This document shows, one piece after another, positions 43,644 to 54,461 of a DNA stretch of 64,000 bases. The notes under the pieces were generated by a model, which saw only the letters and a list, made by a program, of their open reading frames with translations, did not search any database and was not told the DNA's origin. The position numbers and the translations under genes are program-made. Each line of letters begins with the position of its first letter. Positions within the stretch are counted from its first letter, which is position 1. The DNA lies in NCBI GenBank assembly GCA_035772735.1, contig JASDFA010000010.1, forward strand, positions 98,414,001-98,478,000, in the 5' to 3' direction. This DNA comes from Datura wrightii (Eukaryota > Streptophyta > Magnoliopsida > Solanales > Solanaceae).

Positions 43644-45188
43644 TGATGAGTTGGTAATTTACCAACTCATTAGGCTCTTGAGCATGAGCTTTAGCTTAGT
43701 TTTCAAGTCATTTAGATGAATTTTATTCTCTTTTTTCCTTTTTATATGCAGGTATCTGAATTGAAGAGAAAGAGCAAGAAGTGGAGTAAAAAGGATGAAA
43801 TCGGGTGAAAATCGCGCTACACCGGAGGACATCGGGGAAACACTGATCAAATGCAGATTACCAATGCAACCGGCAGCCGCAGACATCAAACTACGACTCA
43901 CCGGTTAAATTACCTACAGGTGCTTGAACTTGCTGGACTAAGGATTAAAGGAATTCGTGAATCGCGGATGAAGGCCAGCAAACTACCTAAGGTGTCATTG
44001 AATGGTCTCGAAAAATTACTGGAAGGGAATAAATAATGGACGGCGGTTCGGGGAATGCAACCGATGAACCACTGGTTCCCCCACAGGTGAAAAAAAGCCT
44101 GAACAGGGGCAATTACATCCAACACTGGAAAAAGAGGAGATTGGTTGCCCTATTTTTTGTATATAGTCTAGAAAAAAGTAATCTGTACATAAGTTTTATA
44201 TTTTTTTAGCTTTTTTGAACATTCCTTTTGCCTTGAAAAGAGAAGAACCCCATTGGAGGAGATTGTTGAATATTGCTTTTCTTATTTTCATCTTCTTCCT
44301 TCGCAAGATATAACCATTATTGAAGACATATATTGAGTATGATATTGCTTGATCTTACTAATGAAATCATTGAGTTTATTGATAAATATACTCTTTCGTT
44401 TCTTAATCATAAGTAGTTAAATCATCAACTAGAGGTGTGTGATGATGGGTGCTTAATTAGATTGGGTATTGCTAGATTCATCTTAATATTGCTTAATTAG
44501 TGTAAATCTGTTGAGTTCTCTCCAATTTATAATTAAAGATCCATAGTTGTAAATGTGGGTTTATTTTTCTTACTTGATTTTAGCTTGAAAGAGAAGAATT
44601 CAAGTGTTGGAAGAGAATTTGATGGTGGGAATGGATGTGATTGTGTGGAGTTGGGCTAGAAATAGCCAAAACCCATGTTCATAATCCTAATGAGTCATTG
44701 ATGTCTAGAAATAGCTCAGCTACTAAACTAAACTCTATTAGGCTAATTGAATTGTGTCTTGAGGTTAAAAATACTCAAGAAAAACATAGGGTGCCATCTC
44801 GTCCAAAGTTATTTACACTTATTTGCAATGAACTGATGAGCTAGCATATCCTTATTTGATTAGCACCCCATCTACACCACACCTGTAGTCTTCTCTCATT
44901 ATTGTCTATCAATTTTGGTTATTTTGCTATTGTCGCAAGCTGGTTTAAAATCTACAATATTGTTCACTTGTCTACCCCCCCCCCCCCCCACCCCCCAAAA
45001 AAAAAGAAATTTATTGTTTTATTTTTATTAATTGGTGCGAATTAATTCCAATTTCTTAAAACAACGCTTGCACAAATCATTCACTAGTCTATGTGGAATT
45101 TGACCCCGACATCCGTTAGAAATATTTATTTTGATACAACGATCATGTACACTCTCTCTTTAAGAGGAGTGTAGTTTGGACGTTATCA
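43644..45188 (+). mobile_element. A-family LTR (3' LTR of A1, adjoining A2)
   Basis: 1,545 bp. It begins TGATGAG and contains, from its third base, the palindrome ATGAGTTGGTAA-T-TTACCAACTCAT (43646-43670). It ends CGTTATCA at 45188. A TATA-like TTTGTATATAG is near 44156; GC-rich words with GAACC/GGTTC dyads lie at 43800-44090 ahead of it. Near the 3' end is a C22-A9 homopolymer block (44975-45005). No PBS follows, so A2 behind it is not primed from this LTR in its present form. Confidence 0.85.
44975..45005. repeat. Poly-C / poly-A tract
   Basis: A run of C (44975-44996, interrupted once by A) continues into a run of A to 45005. Exact length is uncertain because homopolymers are error-prone in sequencing. 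Confidence 0.85.
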
Positions 45189-46794
45189 CAGTCCATCTCT
45201 TAAAGGGTAATAGGTCAAGGAACATAAGTAGAAAATTAACAGCAAATGGAGTTGCTAATGAACTATATGAGGAGTTTTCATATAAGGTACCAACAAGACA
45301 ATCAAGGCTATAGATATTCTTATAATTAAAATCAAGGTCGAAATGATGTTTGTTTAGATGAAACGAGTAGTCAAGGAAGTGACGAAGCCCTCTCATCTCG
45401 CATGGAAAACACTCTTGAGGTGGTGCTTGGAAAAGTTATTTCAACTGATTCAGGAATTCAGGAATTGCCAAGTGAATTGTTTGATCTAACTAACAAAGTG
45501 AAGAATCATGATGTGGCCATTAGAATAGTTAGAGGATAGAATGAACCTATTAGCAACTCAAATGATAGCTCAACAAGTGACCAAGGAAACAAAGGATCCA
45601 CCACCTCAAGCCATCAGGGATGAAGAAGAATTAGAATGGGAGATGGAAGAAGAAGTTGTGAAAGAAATGTTTGCTAGCCTTTTCTTGAACAAGGTAGGAC
45701 TGGAAGAGGTTTGTCAAGTGAGAAAAGGATTAGGAACTTATACCTTTCAACCAAGGAAACTCGACCTCAACCTCAAAAATCAAGAAACTCCACCATCACA
45801 GCCATCCATCGTTGTACCTACGATCTTGGAGCTCAAACCATTACCTGACCATTTGAGATCTGCATATTTAGGGGAAAATGAGACACTCTCGGTGATTATC
45901 TCAACAAAGCTCACTCCCAAATAGATAGAGGAACTCATAGCAGTATTAAAAAGGCAGATTTGAGCAATAGGCTGGTCTACAACTGTTACCATTTGTATTC
46001 CTCAAGGTATTTATACTCACAAAATCAGCCTTCAAGAGGGTTGCAGCCCTTCTGTCGAGCACCAGAGGCGTTTGAATCCACCTATGCAAGAGGTGGTCAA
46101 GAAAGAAATTATTAAATAGTTAGAAACATGGGTGATGTATCCATCGCTGATAGTAGTTGGGTAAGTCTTGTGTAGTGTGTGCCAAAAAAAGGGGGATTAC
46201 GGTTATACCAAATGAAAAGAATGAGGTAATTACAACCCGCCCAGTAACTAGATGGTGTGTATGTATGGATTACTGTAAGTTAAACTGTTGGACAAGAAAA
46301 GACCACTTTCGAGTCCCTTTCATTGACCAAATCCTAGACCGCTTGGCTTGGAAAGAATATTATTATTTCTTGGATGGATATTCTGGATACAATCAAATTT
46401 CTATTGCACCCTAGAATCAGGAGAAAACCATATTTACATATCCCTATGGTACTTTTTCTTTCAAGAGGATGCCTTTCAGACTTTGCAATGCTCCCACAAC
46501 TTTTCAAAGGTGTATAATGTTCATTGTTTAGGACATGGTGGAGGATACTATGGAAATCATCATGGATGACTTCACAGTAGTGGGAGATTCATTCTAAGAT
46601 TGCTTGGTACACCTAGAAGAGGTATTGAAAAGATGTGAAGAGACAAACTTGGTACTTAATTGGGAAAAGTGTCATCTCATGATGAAAGAAGGAATTGTCT
46701 TAGGACACAAAATTTCAGAGAAATGGATTGAGGTAGACCAAGTAAAGATTGATGCAATTACCCAATTACCTTCGCCAAGCACAGTGAAAGGTAT
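45189..46794 (+). pseudogene. A2: gag C-terminus, linker and reverse transcriptase, Athila-type
   Basis: Directly behind the LTR, without PBS or gag N-terminus, comes a gag-like tail (DLTNKVKNHDVAIR near 45490-45525). The open frame 45541-45924 follows (acidic stretch, then ILELKPLPDHLRSAYLGENETLSVII), the hinge before RT. RT blocks are RRLNPPMQEVVKKEI, VCAKKRGITVIP, PVTRWCVCMDYCKL, FIDQILDRL, FLDGYSGYNQISI, FRLCNAPTTFQRC and the active site IIMDDF (MDD codons from 46562). It ends at STVKGI, where RNase H should begin. Several TAG stops and one frameshift. The normal protease is missing or was lost with gag. Confidence 0.88.
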
Positions 46795-48257
46795 TATGTG
46801 GGTCCTGTTGTTACAAGAATTCGACTTTGAAGTGAAAGATCATAAGGGATGTGACAATTAAGTGGTCAACCATCTATCGCGCCTAAAGAGAAATGGTCAG
46901 CCGGGAACATATAAAGAGATTGATGATGACTTGACGGATGAAGATATTTTGGCTGCAACTCATGATGTAATATCGTGGTTGCATATTTTGCTAATTATTT
47001 GGCAAGAAACATCATGCCCGAAGGGTTGACTTTCAAATAAAGGAAAAGATTCATGCATGATGTTCAAAAGTTTTATTGGGATGAGCCCTACCGTTACCGT
47101 AGTTGTGCTGATGGTATAATGTGTAGGTTCATCCCCCAAGTGGAAATGGTACCAATTCTAGAGGCTTGTCATTCATCACCAGTTGGAGGTCATTATGGGA
47201 GCGTTCGAACAACAACAAAAGTGCTACAATGTGGATTCTGTTGGCCTACCTTGCATCAGGATGCCTATGATTTTGTGAAACAATATGGTAGGTGTCAGAG
47301 AAAAGGGAGTATTTAAGGAGGTATGAACTCCCATTGACACCAATCTTAGAGGTGAAATTGTTTGATGTGTGGGTAATCGATGTTATGGGCCTCTTTGTGA
47401 TCTCATATGGGAACACCTACATTCTGGTGGCAGTTGATTATGTCTCTAAATGTGTAGAAGCAGTAGCATTACCCAACAACGAGGGGAGGAGTGTAACATC
47501 CTTTTTGAAGAAGCATATCTTCTCACTGTTTGGTACACTTAGAGCCATAATTAGTGATGGGGGATCACACTTTTGCAATCGACTGTTCAGCACGTTACTA
47601 GCCAAGTAAGGTGTGAAGCACAAAGTGGCCACCCTTTATCACCCACAATCCAGTGGCCAAGTAGAAGTTTCCAATCGAGAAATCAAATCTATCTTGATTA
47701 AAACAGTCAATGCGAACCGGATAGACTGGGCTCGGAAGCTAGATGATGCCTTGTGGACATACTGGACTGCATACAAGACACTAATTGGAATGTCTCCATT
47801 TTAGCCTATTTTTGGTAAATCTTTCCACCTTCCTGTTAAGTAAGAATATAAGGCCTTGTGGGAATTGAAGAGCTTGAACCTTGATTGGGGGAGAGCCGTC
47901 CAAGGGCAAGTGAAAAATCTACATGAGTTGGATGAACTTAGAATGCGAGCATATGAGAACGTGGCTATTTATAAAGCCCACATGAAGCATTACCATGATT
48001 AGAAATTTTTGCATCGGACTTTTGGTTCGGGAGAATTGGTATTGTTGTCCAATTCAAGACTGAGATTATTCCTCGGGAAGCTCAAATCTAAATGGTCGGG
48101 ACCATTTAAGGTGTACCAAGTTTTTTGCAATGGTGCCATAGAACTTCAAGAAGAAGATGGGTCAAAATTCGAAGTGAATGACCAAAGGGTAAAAAAGTAC
48201 TTGGGGGTATTGGAGGAAGCTGGTCAAATAAAAGTCTTGTATTTGGATGAGCCATAA
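46795..48257 (+). pseudogene. A2: RNase H tail and integrase, Athila-type
   Basis: The RT text STVKGI joins directly to WVLLLQEFDFEVKDHKG, the end of RNase H; the rest of RNase H has been deleted in phase. Then come FMHDVQKFYWDEPY and the zinc region (CHSSPVGGHYGS, QYGRCQ, where the first Cys of the CxxC pair is Tyr). The core has FDVWVIDVMGLF (Asp), AIISDGGSHFCN (Asp) and GQVEVSNREIKS (Glu). A C-terminal segment with KWSGPFKVYQV ends LDEP and TAA at 48255-48257. All three catalytic positions are kept. Stops include those near 46860, 47315, 47607 and 47802. Confidence 0.9.
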
Positions 48258-48302
48258 CTTATAAGGAGTCTCCATCGTGCCACAATGTTTACTAAGGCAT
48301 TT

Positions 48303-48320
48303 CTCGGGAGGCAACCCAAG
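48303..48320 (+). other. A2 post-pol hairpin (loop AGGCAA)
   Basis: CTCGGG-AGGCAA-CCCAAG has one mismatched pair, 45 bp after the pol stop. It is the counterpart of 28798-28815 and 55643-55660. Confidence 0.78.
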
Positions 48321-49185
48321 CATTTTTACTTTGAACATCTTGATGCTTTGTTGTTTTTATTTTTGTAGGTAGAATGGACGTCAGGAGAAGAAAACCAAGG
48401 CATGATAGGTGAAGCTCTGGCGGATCGCCGAAGGAATGGCGCGAGGCGCCGGTCTATCGTGGGGTGTCATTAGAATGAGTGAAGAGCAGAGAACAACCGG
48501 AAAATTTCTAGTGGAACACCGATATCAATCTGCAAAGCGACGGCAAAGCGCCAGCTCCTACCCGTGCATCTAGGAGTTTTGAGCATATTTGGTGATCCAA
48601 CCGATGAATTGTCGCTGCCAATGCACAACTCACTGAATAGATGGCGGTACCATCCAGTAGACCTGGGAGTTGGAAATCTATCGATGCCTTATCTTATAGA
48701 TCCCCGGTATAAACCCGCGAGACACCGGTGAATTGCCGATTATTAACCATAGAACTGAATAGGTGATGAACATCGGCGCTCAAGCTGGCATGTAGCCAAT
48801 CCTCACCGACGACCGCCAGTAAGTACAGATCCAAGTATTTATGCTCATTAAAATATTGACTAGCCGTTGACCAACCGACCCAAACACCTTACACCCGCTC
48901 CAACTCCCTAGAACAACCCTTATTTTATTGAACCCTGTCTACTTTTCCAATTTCCCACAACTTTTTCTTTTTCCCACCATCTCTTAATTTTCCAACAACC
49001 CACATTCTCCACCTAAACTCCATTAATAACCACCTCTATCTTCCCCAATCACTTTCATCTCTTTTACCATTTAAATACCTCTCTCCATTAGCCCTCTCGT
49101 CCCATCTGAATCCCCATAAATTTGGAACCCACTGTTGCGCCAAGTGCAAGGCTCCTATCTCTACTCATTCACACTTCTCAATTTG
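48321..49185 (+). other. A2 spacer between pol and the post-pol ORF
   Basis: Non-coding and homologous to 28816-29607. GC-rich words such as CGGCG, CGCCGG, CCGATG and their complements cluster at 48415-48830. A C/T-rich stretch at 48890-49110 leads to the donor at 49186. Confidence 0.55.
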
Positions 49186-49930
49186 GTATGTCCCTCCTAG
49201 TTTTTTCTTTACTTAGGAATGTAAATATGGCATCTTGAATGACAAGGATATTTTTATTCTCTTTGTTTTCTTGATTGTTAAATGTTAATATAGTGGGTAT
49301 GTTGGTGATGCTCTACTGGGTTTCTTAGGTTTCTATGAGTATTTTAGTTGCTATGTGGGCTTGGTGATGTGTGCTATGTTTTTTCTTTCGGGGTGAAGTC
49401 TGAGTAACCCTGGGTGCTTTGTATTCACGATTTTCCCAATGATAGACATAATGACTACTTTCTTAAGGGCAAGTGGTCGTGGTCATTTTGGCTTGTGACC
49501 GTTAGTGTGAAGGTTTGTGAGGTGAGATGAGAACAAAACCAATGCTTATTGACTATTGATTACCGGTCCAACTGAATGAGGTACATCCCACCGGTGACAC
49601 ACTTGGTATGTCTGGTGAAATGTTGGTGACACCATGGGTTTGAAAGCGGGGTTATAGGGATCTGTCTCGAATCCGCATTTCATTGGCACTTCGCGATTCA
49701 AGAGCGGCGACTCGCTGGAGTGGTGCCAGTGGTTACTACCTATGCTCAGCTTACTGTTTAATGACAGGGTTCATCGGCACTCCGTGGATTACGACCTGTG
49801 GTTCGCCAACGTTCCGCTGTTTTTACGAAGAATCACTATTTCTATACTCCTACTTAGATATCATTCAGTTTTTCCAAATTTCTGATTGTTCTCCTTTTAA
49901 ACTGTTATATAATACTAACCTTAGTATGAG
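49186..49930 (+). other. A2 putative intron before the post-pol ORF, with two conserved RNA structures
   Basis: The donor ATTTG|GTATGT and acceptor TATGAG|GCATC lie just ahead of the ATG at 49936. It contains GGGGT-GAAGTCTGAGTA-ACCCT (49390-49411; outer pair a G-T wobble). A copy of the AATGATAGA...TTCTTAAGGG module is at 49430-49474, with ATTTTCCC facing GGGCAAGT. Splicing is inferred from site quality and from the matching layout in A1 and C. Confidence 0.6.
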
Positions 49931-49935
49931 GCATC

Positions 49936-51577
49936 ATGTCCACTTCCAAGAGGAATAGCAAAGGGAAAGCACCAATGACCAATGCCGCCACACAGAACCT
50001 ACCTGCTGATGAAGCCCGGCGTATTGCACATATTCGCTTCGGATTGGCTAGAATGGAAGAGTGCTAAATGTCTTTCAAGGAAAAGAGATCTATCCATGCA
50101 AAAACTCAATTTGAAGTGGAGTCTTCAAAAATGATTTCCCAATATTTACTATCACATCGGCATGCATGATAGGGGTCCATTAATTATACCTGTAGACCCA
50201 TACTTCCACGAGTTGGTGTGGGAGTTCTATGCATCATAAAGGGCGTGGTAAATCATCTTGAGACACAAAGGCCAGGTGGATACAATGTCATGCTTTCCAT
50301 CTATGTGGTGCGTGGCCAAGAAGTTAACATCACCCCAGTGGTAATCAACTCTCTCTATTAGGCTGAGCCATTAAACCAAATTCAGTTTTTCGAAGGAAGG
50401 TGAAAGATACAGAAAATCAGTTCCAATGGGTGGCTAGCATAATTGCGAGATATCAACCTCAGTGGGCCATCTAAAATGGAGTGATTCACCATCATGACCT
50501 AAAATGTGAGGCCTGTATGTGGCTAGATTTGGTATGCGCTTGGATTATCCCCTCCCGGAATACAACATAAGTCCCCAATAAAGTTGAAATTCTTATCGCC
50601 TACATCATGGATCATACACATATCAATGTTGGAGAAATCATTACGGAACAATTCAAAAGAAAGGCTAAGCAGCAAGCAACATCATTACCTTATCCTAGCC
50701 TTGTGAGTATGTTATGCCTACGTGCTTCATGCCCTCTCTTTCAGCCATTGGATAAGAAATTGAAGGATGAGTATGGGATTACATTGGATATAAAAACTAA
50801 CAAAGATACTCCAGCCTAAAAGCTTCCTAAAGGAATGGGGGCCAGGATTGACCCACCACCCTCCATGTTCTCTAGTACAACTATAGGATCTTCCCAAGCA
50901 ACCACAATCACCACTTCTCTGACAAAAGAAATGTTGACAACAGCACAAATGGGCCCAAGTTCATGAGTGCTAGATCGTAAAGTTGGCTACGAAAATCCCT
51001 ACAATGATTCAGCAAGCTATCAAGAAAGCCATGCAACCAGCTAAAGACAAGTTAAGAGGCCTCTATGCTAATGTTGATGTCTTAGAAAATGATGTGATGT
51101 CCTTGCTAGAGGATGTTGCAAGATACACAAATCCTGAACCCCTCCAGCAATATGGACCCCCCTAACTCAGGAGTCGAGGCGACCCAGACCGAGGCGCCCA
51201 AAAGTCTACCGGATGATTGGTGCATGGGGTTTGATAGTTTACCGAAAATTGTGTTTGATTAAGAGATATATCATACCCGACCACCGCCCCGTCAGATGCT
51301 CACAGTAAGAGAAGAAGATCCATCATGGACACTCGGTGGGGTAGATACCACTTCTTATCATGAGCTCAGAACCCTGCTGGATAAATGGGTGGTTCCCAGA
51401 CCAGGAAAACCATTAGAACTCCCACCTAATCCATTGATGTCGTCTGCATCAGAAACTGCCTCTTGGCATTTTGATGAAGCTGGTCCCTTATCCCAACAAC
51501 TAAATCTTGAAGGGAGTCCTCTTTATTTGTTTGTTTTCTCTTTGTACATTGGGGGAAATGTGTTATTTTATGTTTAG
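49936..51577 (+). pseudogene. A2 post-pol ORF, decayed
   Basis: The ATG at 49936 gives MSTSKRNSKGKAPM, a basic N-terminus, then LPADEARRIAHIRFGLARMEE. Frameshifts and stops follow. Good blocks are MDHTHINVGEIITEQFKRKA...SLVSMLCLRASCPLF (50607-50819), MIQQAIKKAMQPAKDKLRG with LENDVMSL (50983-51120, coiled-coil-like), and the tail LDKWVVPRPGKPLELPPNP (51296-51577). It is homologous to 30262-31683. The lineage is clear; the biochemical role is unknown. Confidence 0.75.
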
Positions 51578-51653
51578 GGGTGGAGGAGTCTGTGTCTTAA
51601 TTTGGTGAATGTTGCGTTATGAAGCTAGTGTCAACAGTGCTATTGAATGGGTC
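51578..51653 (+). other. A2 3' untranslated region, part 1
   Basis: Non-coding up to the C insertion. The last five bases GGGTC (51649-51653) are the C target duplication. Confidence 0.8.
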
Positions 51654-53074
51654 TGATCTTGGGCAAAATTTATATGCCCAAGTGATACTCAAAAGTACCA
51701 TTTTAGCCTTGTTTATCTACCAATGTGTATACATTCTCATGTAATTGGTAATAAAATGTGAATTTATACTAACCAACATGATTAGCATTGTTTTGCAGGT
51801 AAAATGTGTTTTTGGGAAGCTTAAATGCATGTTGGATGATATCGGAGTTGGACATGGATGCGAGCAAGGAAAAAGGCATTGGACAGCATGAATTAAAGGG
51901 GCCCCGCGATGGAGCCGTGTCACGCTGCCATCGCGGAGGCATTCTGCCTGGATAGGGAAAATTCGCCCAAACTCCAGAGAGGGTCCGCGTTTGCTCCGTG
52001 GCACGGAGGCCTGGCTTCGCGATGCACGTCGTGCCACGTTGAGCCTTAATTCCCTGACCCCCAATTCTAGTGAGGGTCCGCGTTCGTAGCGTGTCACGGA
52101 GGCAGTGCTCCGCGATGCACTCCGTGACACGTTGCTCGTTATTCCGGGAAAAATTCCCAGCAGTATAAATAGAACACTTAGGTTCATTTTTCATTATTCT
52201 GACTTGGTGGAGAAAGGACGTAGGTTACAGGCAGTTGAGGGAAGAAAATATCAGGGTTTTTTCTCTCTTTCTTTCTTCTTTAATTCAATTGCTTATATGA
52301 TTAACACTCATTTTAAGATGTTTAATCCACAAATGAGTGGCTAATTCCTCTCCTTGCAGAGGTTAAGAACAATTGTGATGAAATTTGATCATTAATTATT
52401 TGGTTTTTCATAGTTTCTTCCATGTTGTTCTATTAATTCTTGTTCTTACTGCATTAATGTGTGGCCTACGTTAATGTAAATCTAAAAAGTCCGGTTTCAC
52501 TCGAGAGAGCAAGAAATTGGAAAGTTGTGAATTAATAGGATATGTTCTTTACTTGGTTTCGGAAAATTGAGTCTTGATTTGCTTTCAGGATAGAAATATA
52601 CCTGAAAGTCGTATTAGTCAATTTAGAAACCGAAATTGTATGGCTAGAACATGAATTGCATTTTATCACAGAAATGTAGACGGATGGTTCATGATTCTTA
52701 AGTGAGGTTAAAATACGAGAGTTTTAATCTCTTGGCAAATGTTCTTGGCTAGCAACTGGAAGAAAAGATTAACCAAATTATGATGATAATTAATTTCATT
52801 ACATGTTCATTTAACCTCAGCATGCTCTCATTCATAGTTCAGATTCAAAGTAGATAATTGTTTTTAGCTTTAGTATAAAAAATTATAAAACAAACTATCG
52901 AACTTTTGGTTACACTGTTGTTTGTATTTTTAGAAGTAAAATATAGTACACTTGAGCAAATTGCACTTCATCCAAGTCTCTGAGGGATCGATACTTGGCT
53001 TACTAAAGCCACTTACTACTTGTTCGACCACGTGCACTTGCGTGTCATTTTATATACCCACAATCAGGCGGACA
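51654..53074 (+). mobile_element. C 5' LTR
   Basis: It starts TGAT followed by an 8-bp inverted repeat (CTTGGGCA 51658-51665, TGCCCAAG 51675-51682) and ends GGACA. A dyad array is at 51900-52131, then a TATA box (AGTATAAATAGAACAC, about 52162). The start of the transcript region is C/T-rich. Long minus-strand frames inside the LTR are antisense shadows. Confidence 0.92.
51900..52131. repeat. Dyad array upstream of the C TATA box
   Basis: There are three imperfect units of about 80 bp. Unit 1 has CCGCGATGG facing CCATCGCGG. Unit 2 has CTCCGTG-G-CACGGAG. Unit 3 has CGTGTCACGGAG (52090-52101) facing CTCCGTGACACG (52120-52131), both perfect. The words match those in the Tekay-type LTRs of E0 and E1 and in the C spacer at 55919-56057. 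The 3' LTR copy is at about 60235-60470. Confidence 0.88.
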
Positions 53075-53080
53075 AGTTTT

Positions 53081-53098
53081 TGGCGCCGTTGCCGAGGA
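53081..53098 (+). promoter_or_regulatory. C primer-binding site (tRNA-Asp type)
   Basis: TGGCGCCGTTGCCGAGGA lies six bases after the LTR end. This is the PBS typical of Athila/TAT elements, matching the 3' end of tRNA-Asp except for one base. Confidence 0.9.
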
Positions 53099-53229
53099 CT
53101 TGGCAATTGGTGAATTTGTTTTAAGTGTTAATTCACTGTATTTTTATTTTCTTAGTGTTGACAACTTGGTCTTAGCCTGTATTTTGCAGACTTAATTGCT
53201 GTTGAACACTGGCAAGAGACAAGGAGCTG

Positions 53230-54461
53230 GTGGAATCGTATATAGAGCCAGAAAGGATATTTCACAGTAAACGAAGAGAAGCTCTACAAAGAAAGGTGCA
53301 GTTGCTCAGACAGACGATCATGGAACAACAACAGAATCCACCGATAGTACGGGCAGTGTTAGTGCCCGAAGAAGCAGCAGCACGGCCGGTTCGCGAGGTG
53401 GCAATCCCACATGCCAATAATGTTACATCTAGTATCCGCAAACCACAGCCGGGAGGGAGATTTGAACTTAAACAGAATATGGTGCAGTTGTTGCACACTA
53501 GCGGGCAGTTTACCGGTCTCCCTCATGAAGATCCACAGCAGCATCTCCAAAATGTTTTGGAGATAAGTGACACTTACATCCCCGCTGGAGTGTCATCAGA
53601 CTATGTCCGACTTACATTGTTCCCATTCTCATTATTGGGAGAAGCCAAGAGGTGGTTGAAAGCTGAGCTACCAAATTCTATTTCTACGTGGGATGATCTT
53701 GCACGGAAGTTTCTGATACGGTTTTTTCCCTCTGGTAAAACAGCAAGACTTAGAAGTCAGATTCTAAGTTTCAAACAGAGAGAGGGAGAAAATTTATATC
53801 AGGCCTAGGAGAGATTTAAATCCATGTTGCGGGATTGTCCTCACCATCATCAGTCCAATGATGTGCTGGTGTACACATTTATTGAGGGTTTGGAACCCCA
53901 CACCAAAATATTACTAGACTCAGCAGCTGGAGGGCAAGCGCTGGAGAAAACATATGAGGAGCTGTACACCTTGTTGAACCGTATTTCACAGGGCAATCCA
54001 GAATGGAATGCTGATTCATCAAGAGGTGGGACAAGGAAAGCAGCAGGAGTGCTAGAAGTGGATGGGTTTACAGCTATCGCTGCACAGATAACTGCATTGC
54101 AAAATCAACTTAACACCCACTTCAGCAACATGACATTGAACCAGCCTCAAGCCCCAGTTAATGCAGTACAGCAAATGTGGTGTGAAGTGTGTGGAAGCAG
54201 TGAACACTCAGCTTAGTGTTGTGGAGCCAATCCAGACTCGGTAAACTTTGTAGGTAATGCACAAAGGAACCACCAACAGTATGATAGTAGCTACAATTCC
54301 AATTAGAGGAATCACCCTAATTTCTCATGGGGTAGCAACAACCATCAGGGCCAAAGTTCGGGTCAGGGTGTGCAAAGGAACCAAGGAGGGCAGCAGAATT
54401 ATCAAGCTCAATTCAGAAACAACACTGCACCTCCTCCACCACCATCACCAGCATTGAGGAG
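53230..54461 (+). pseudogene. C gag
   Basis: One frame runs from the leader through the gag domain: FELKQNMVQLLHTSGQFTGL, DPQQHLQNVLEI, LFPFSLLGEAKRWL, WDDLARKFLIRFFP, LRSQILSFKQREGENLY and YELLNRIS-like YTLLNRISQGN. A Cys-containing knuckle relic (CEVCGSSEHSA) and an Asn/Gln-rich tail follow. The first in-frame ATG is at 53320; reading is open from 53230, where the codon is GTG, so the true start is unclear. Three TAG codons interrupt it (53806-53808, 54214-54216, about 54304), and a one-base loss near 54455 shifts it relative to protease. Otherwise well preserved. Confidence 0.88.

Noticed and set aside
44975..45005. Poly-C/poly-A block as a polypurine tract or retroposon tail
   Set aside because: It is inside the A LTR near its 3' end, not next to an LTR start, and no retroposon body or duplication flanks it. 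It is treated as a simple homopolymer expansion.
51717..52194. Two long minus-strand frames (156 and 141 codons) with internal repeats, also present at 60051-60549
   Set aside because: They lie antisense in the C LTR and their repeats are the translated dyad array. They occur twice only because the two LTRs are nearly identical.
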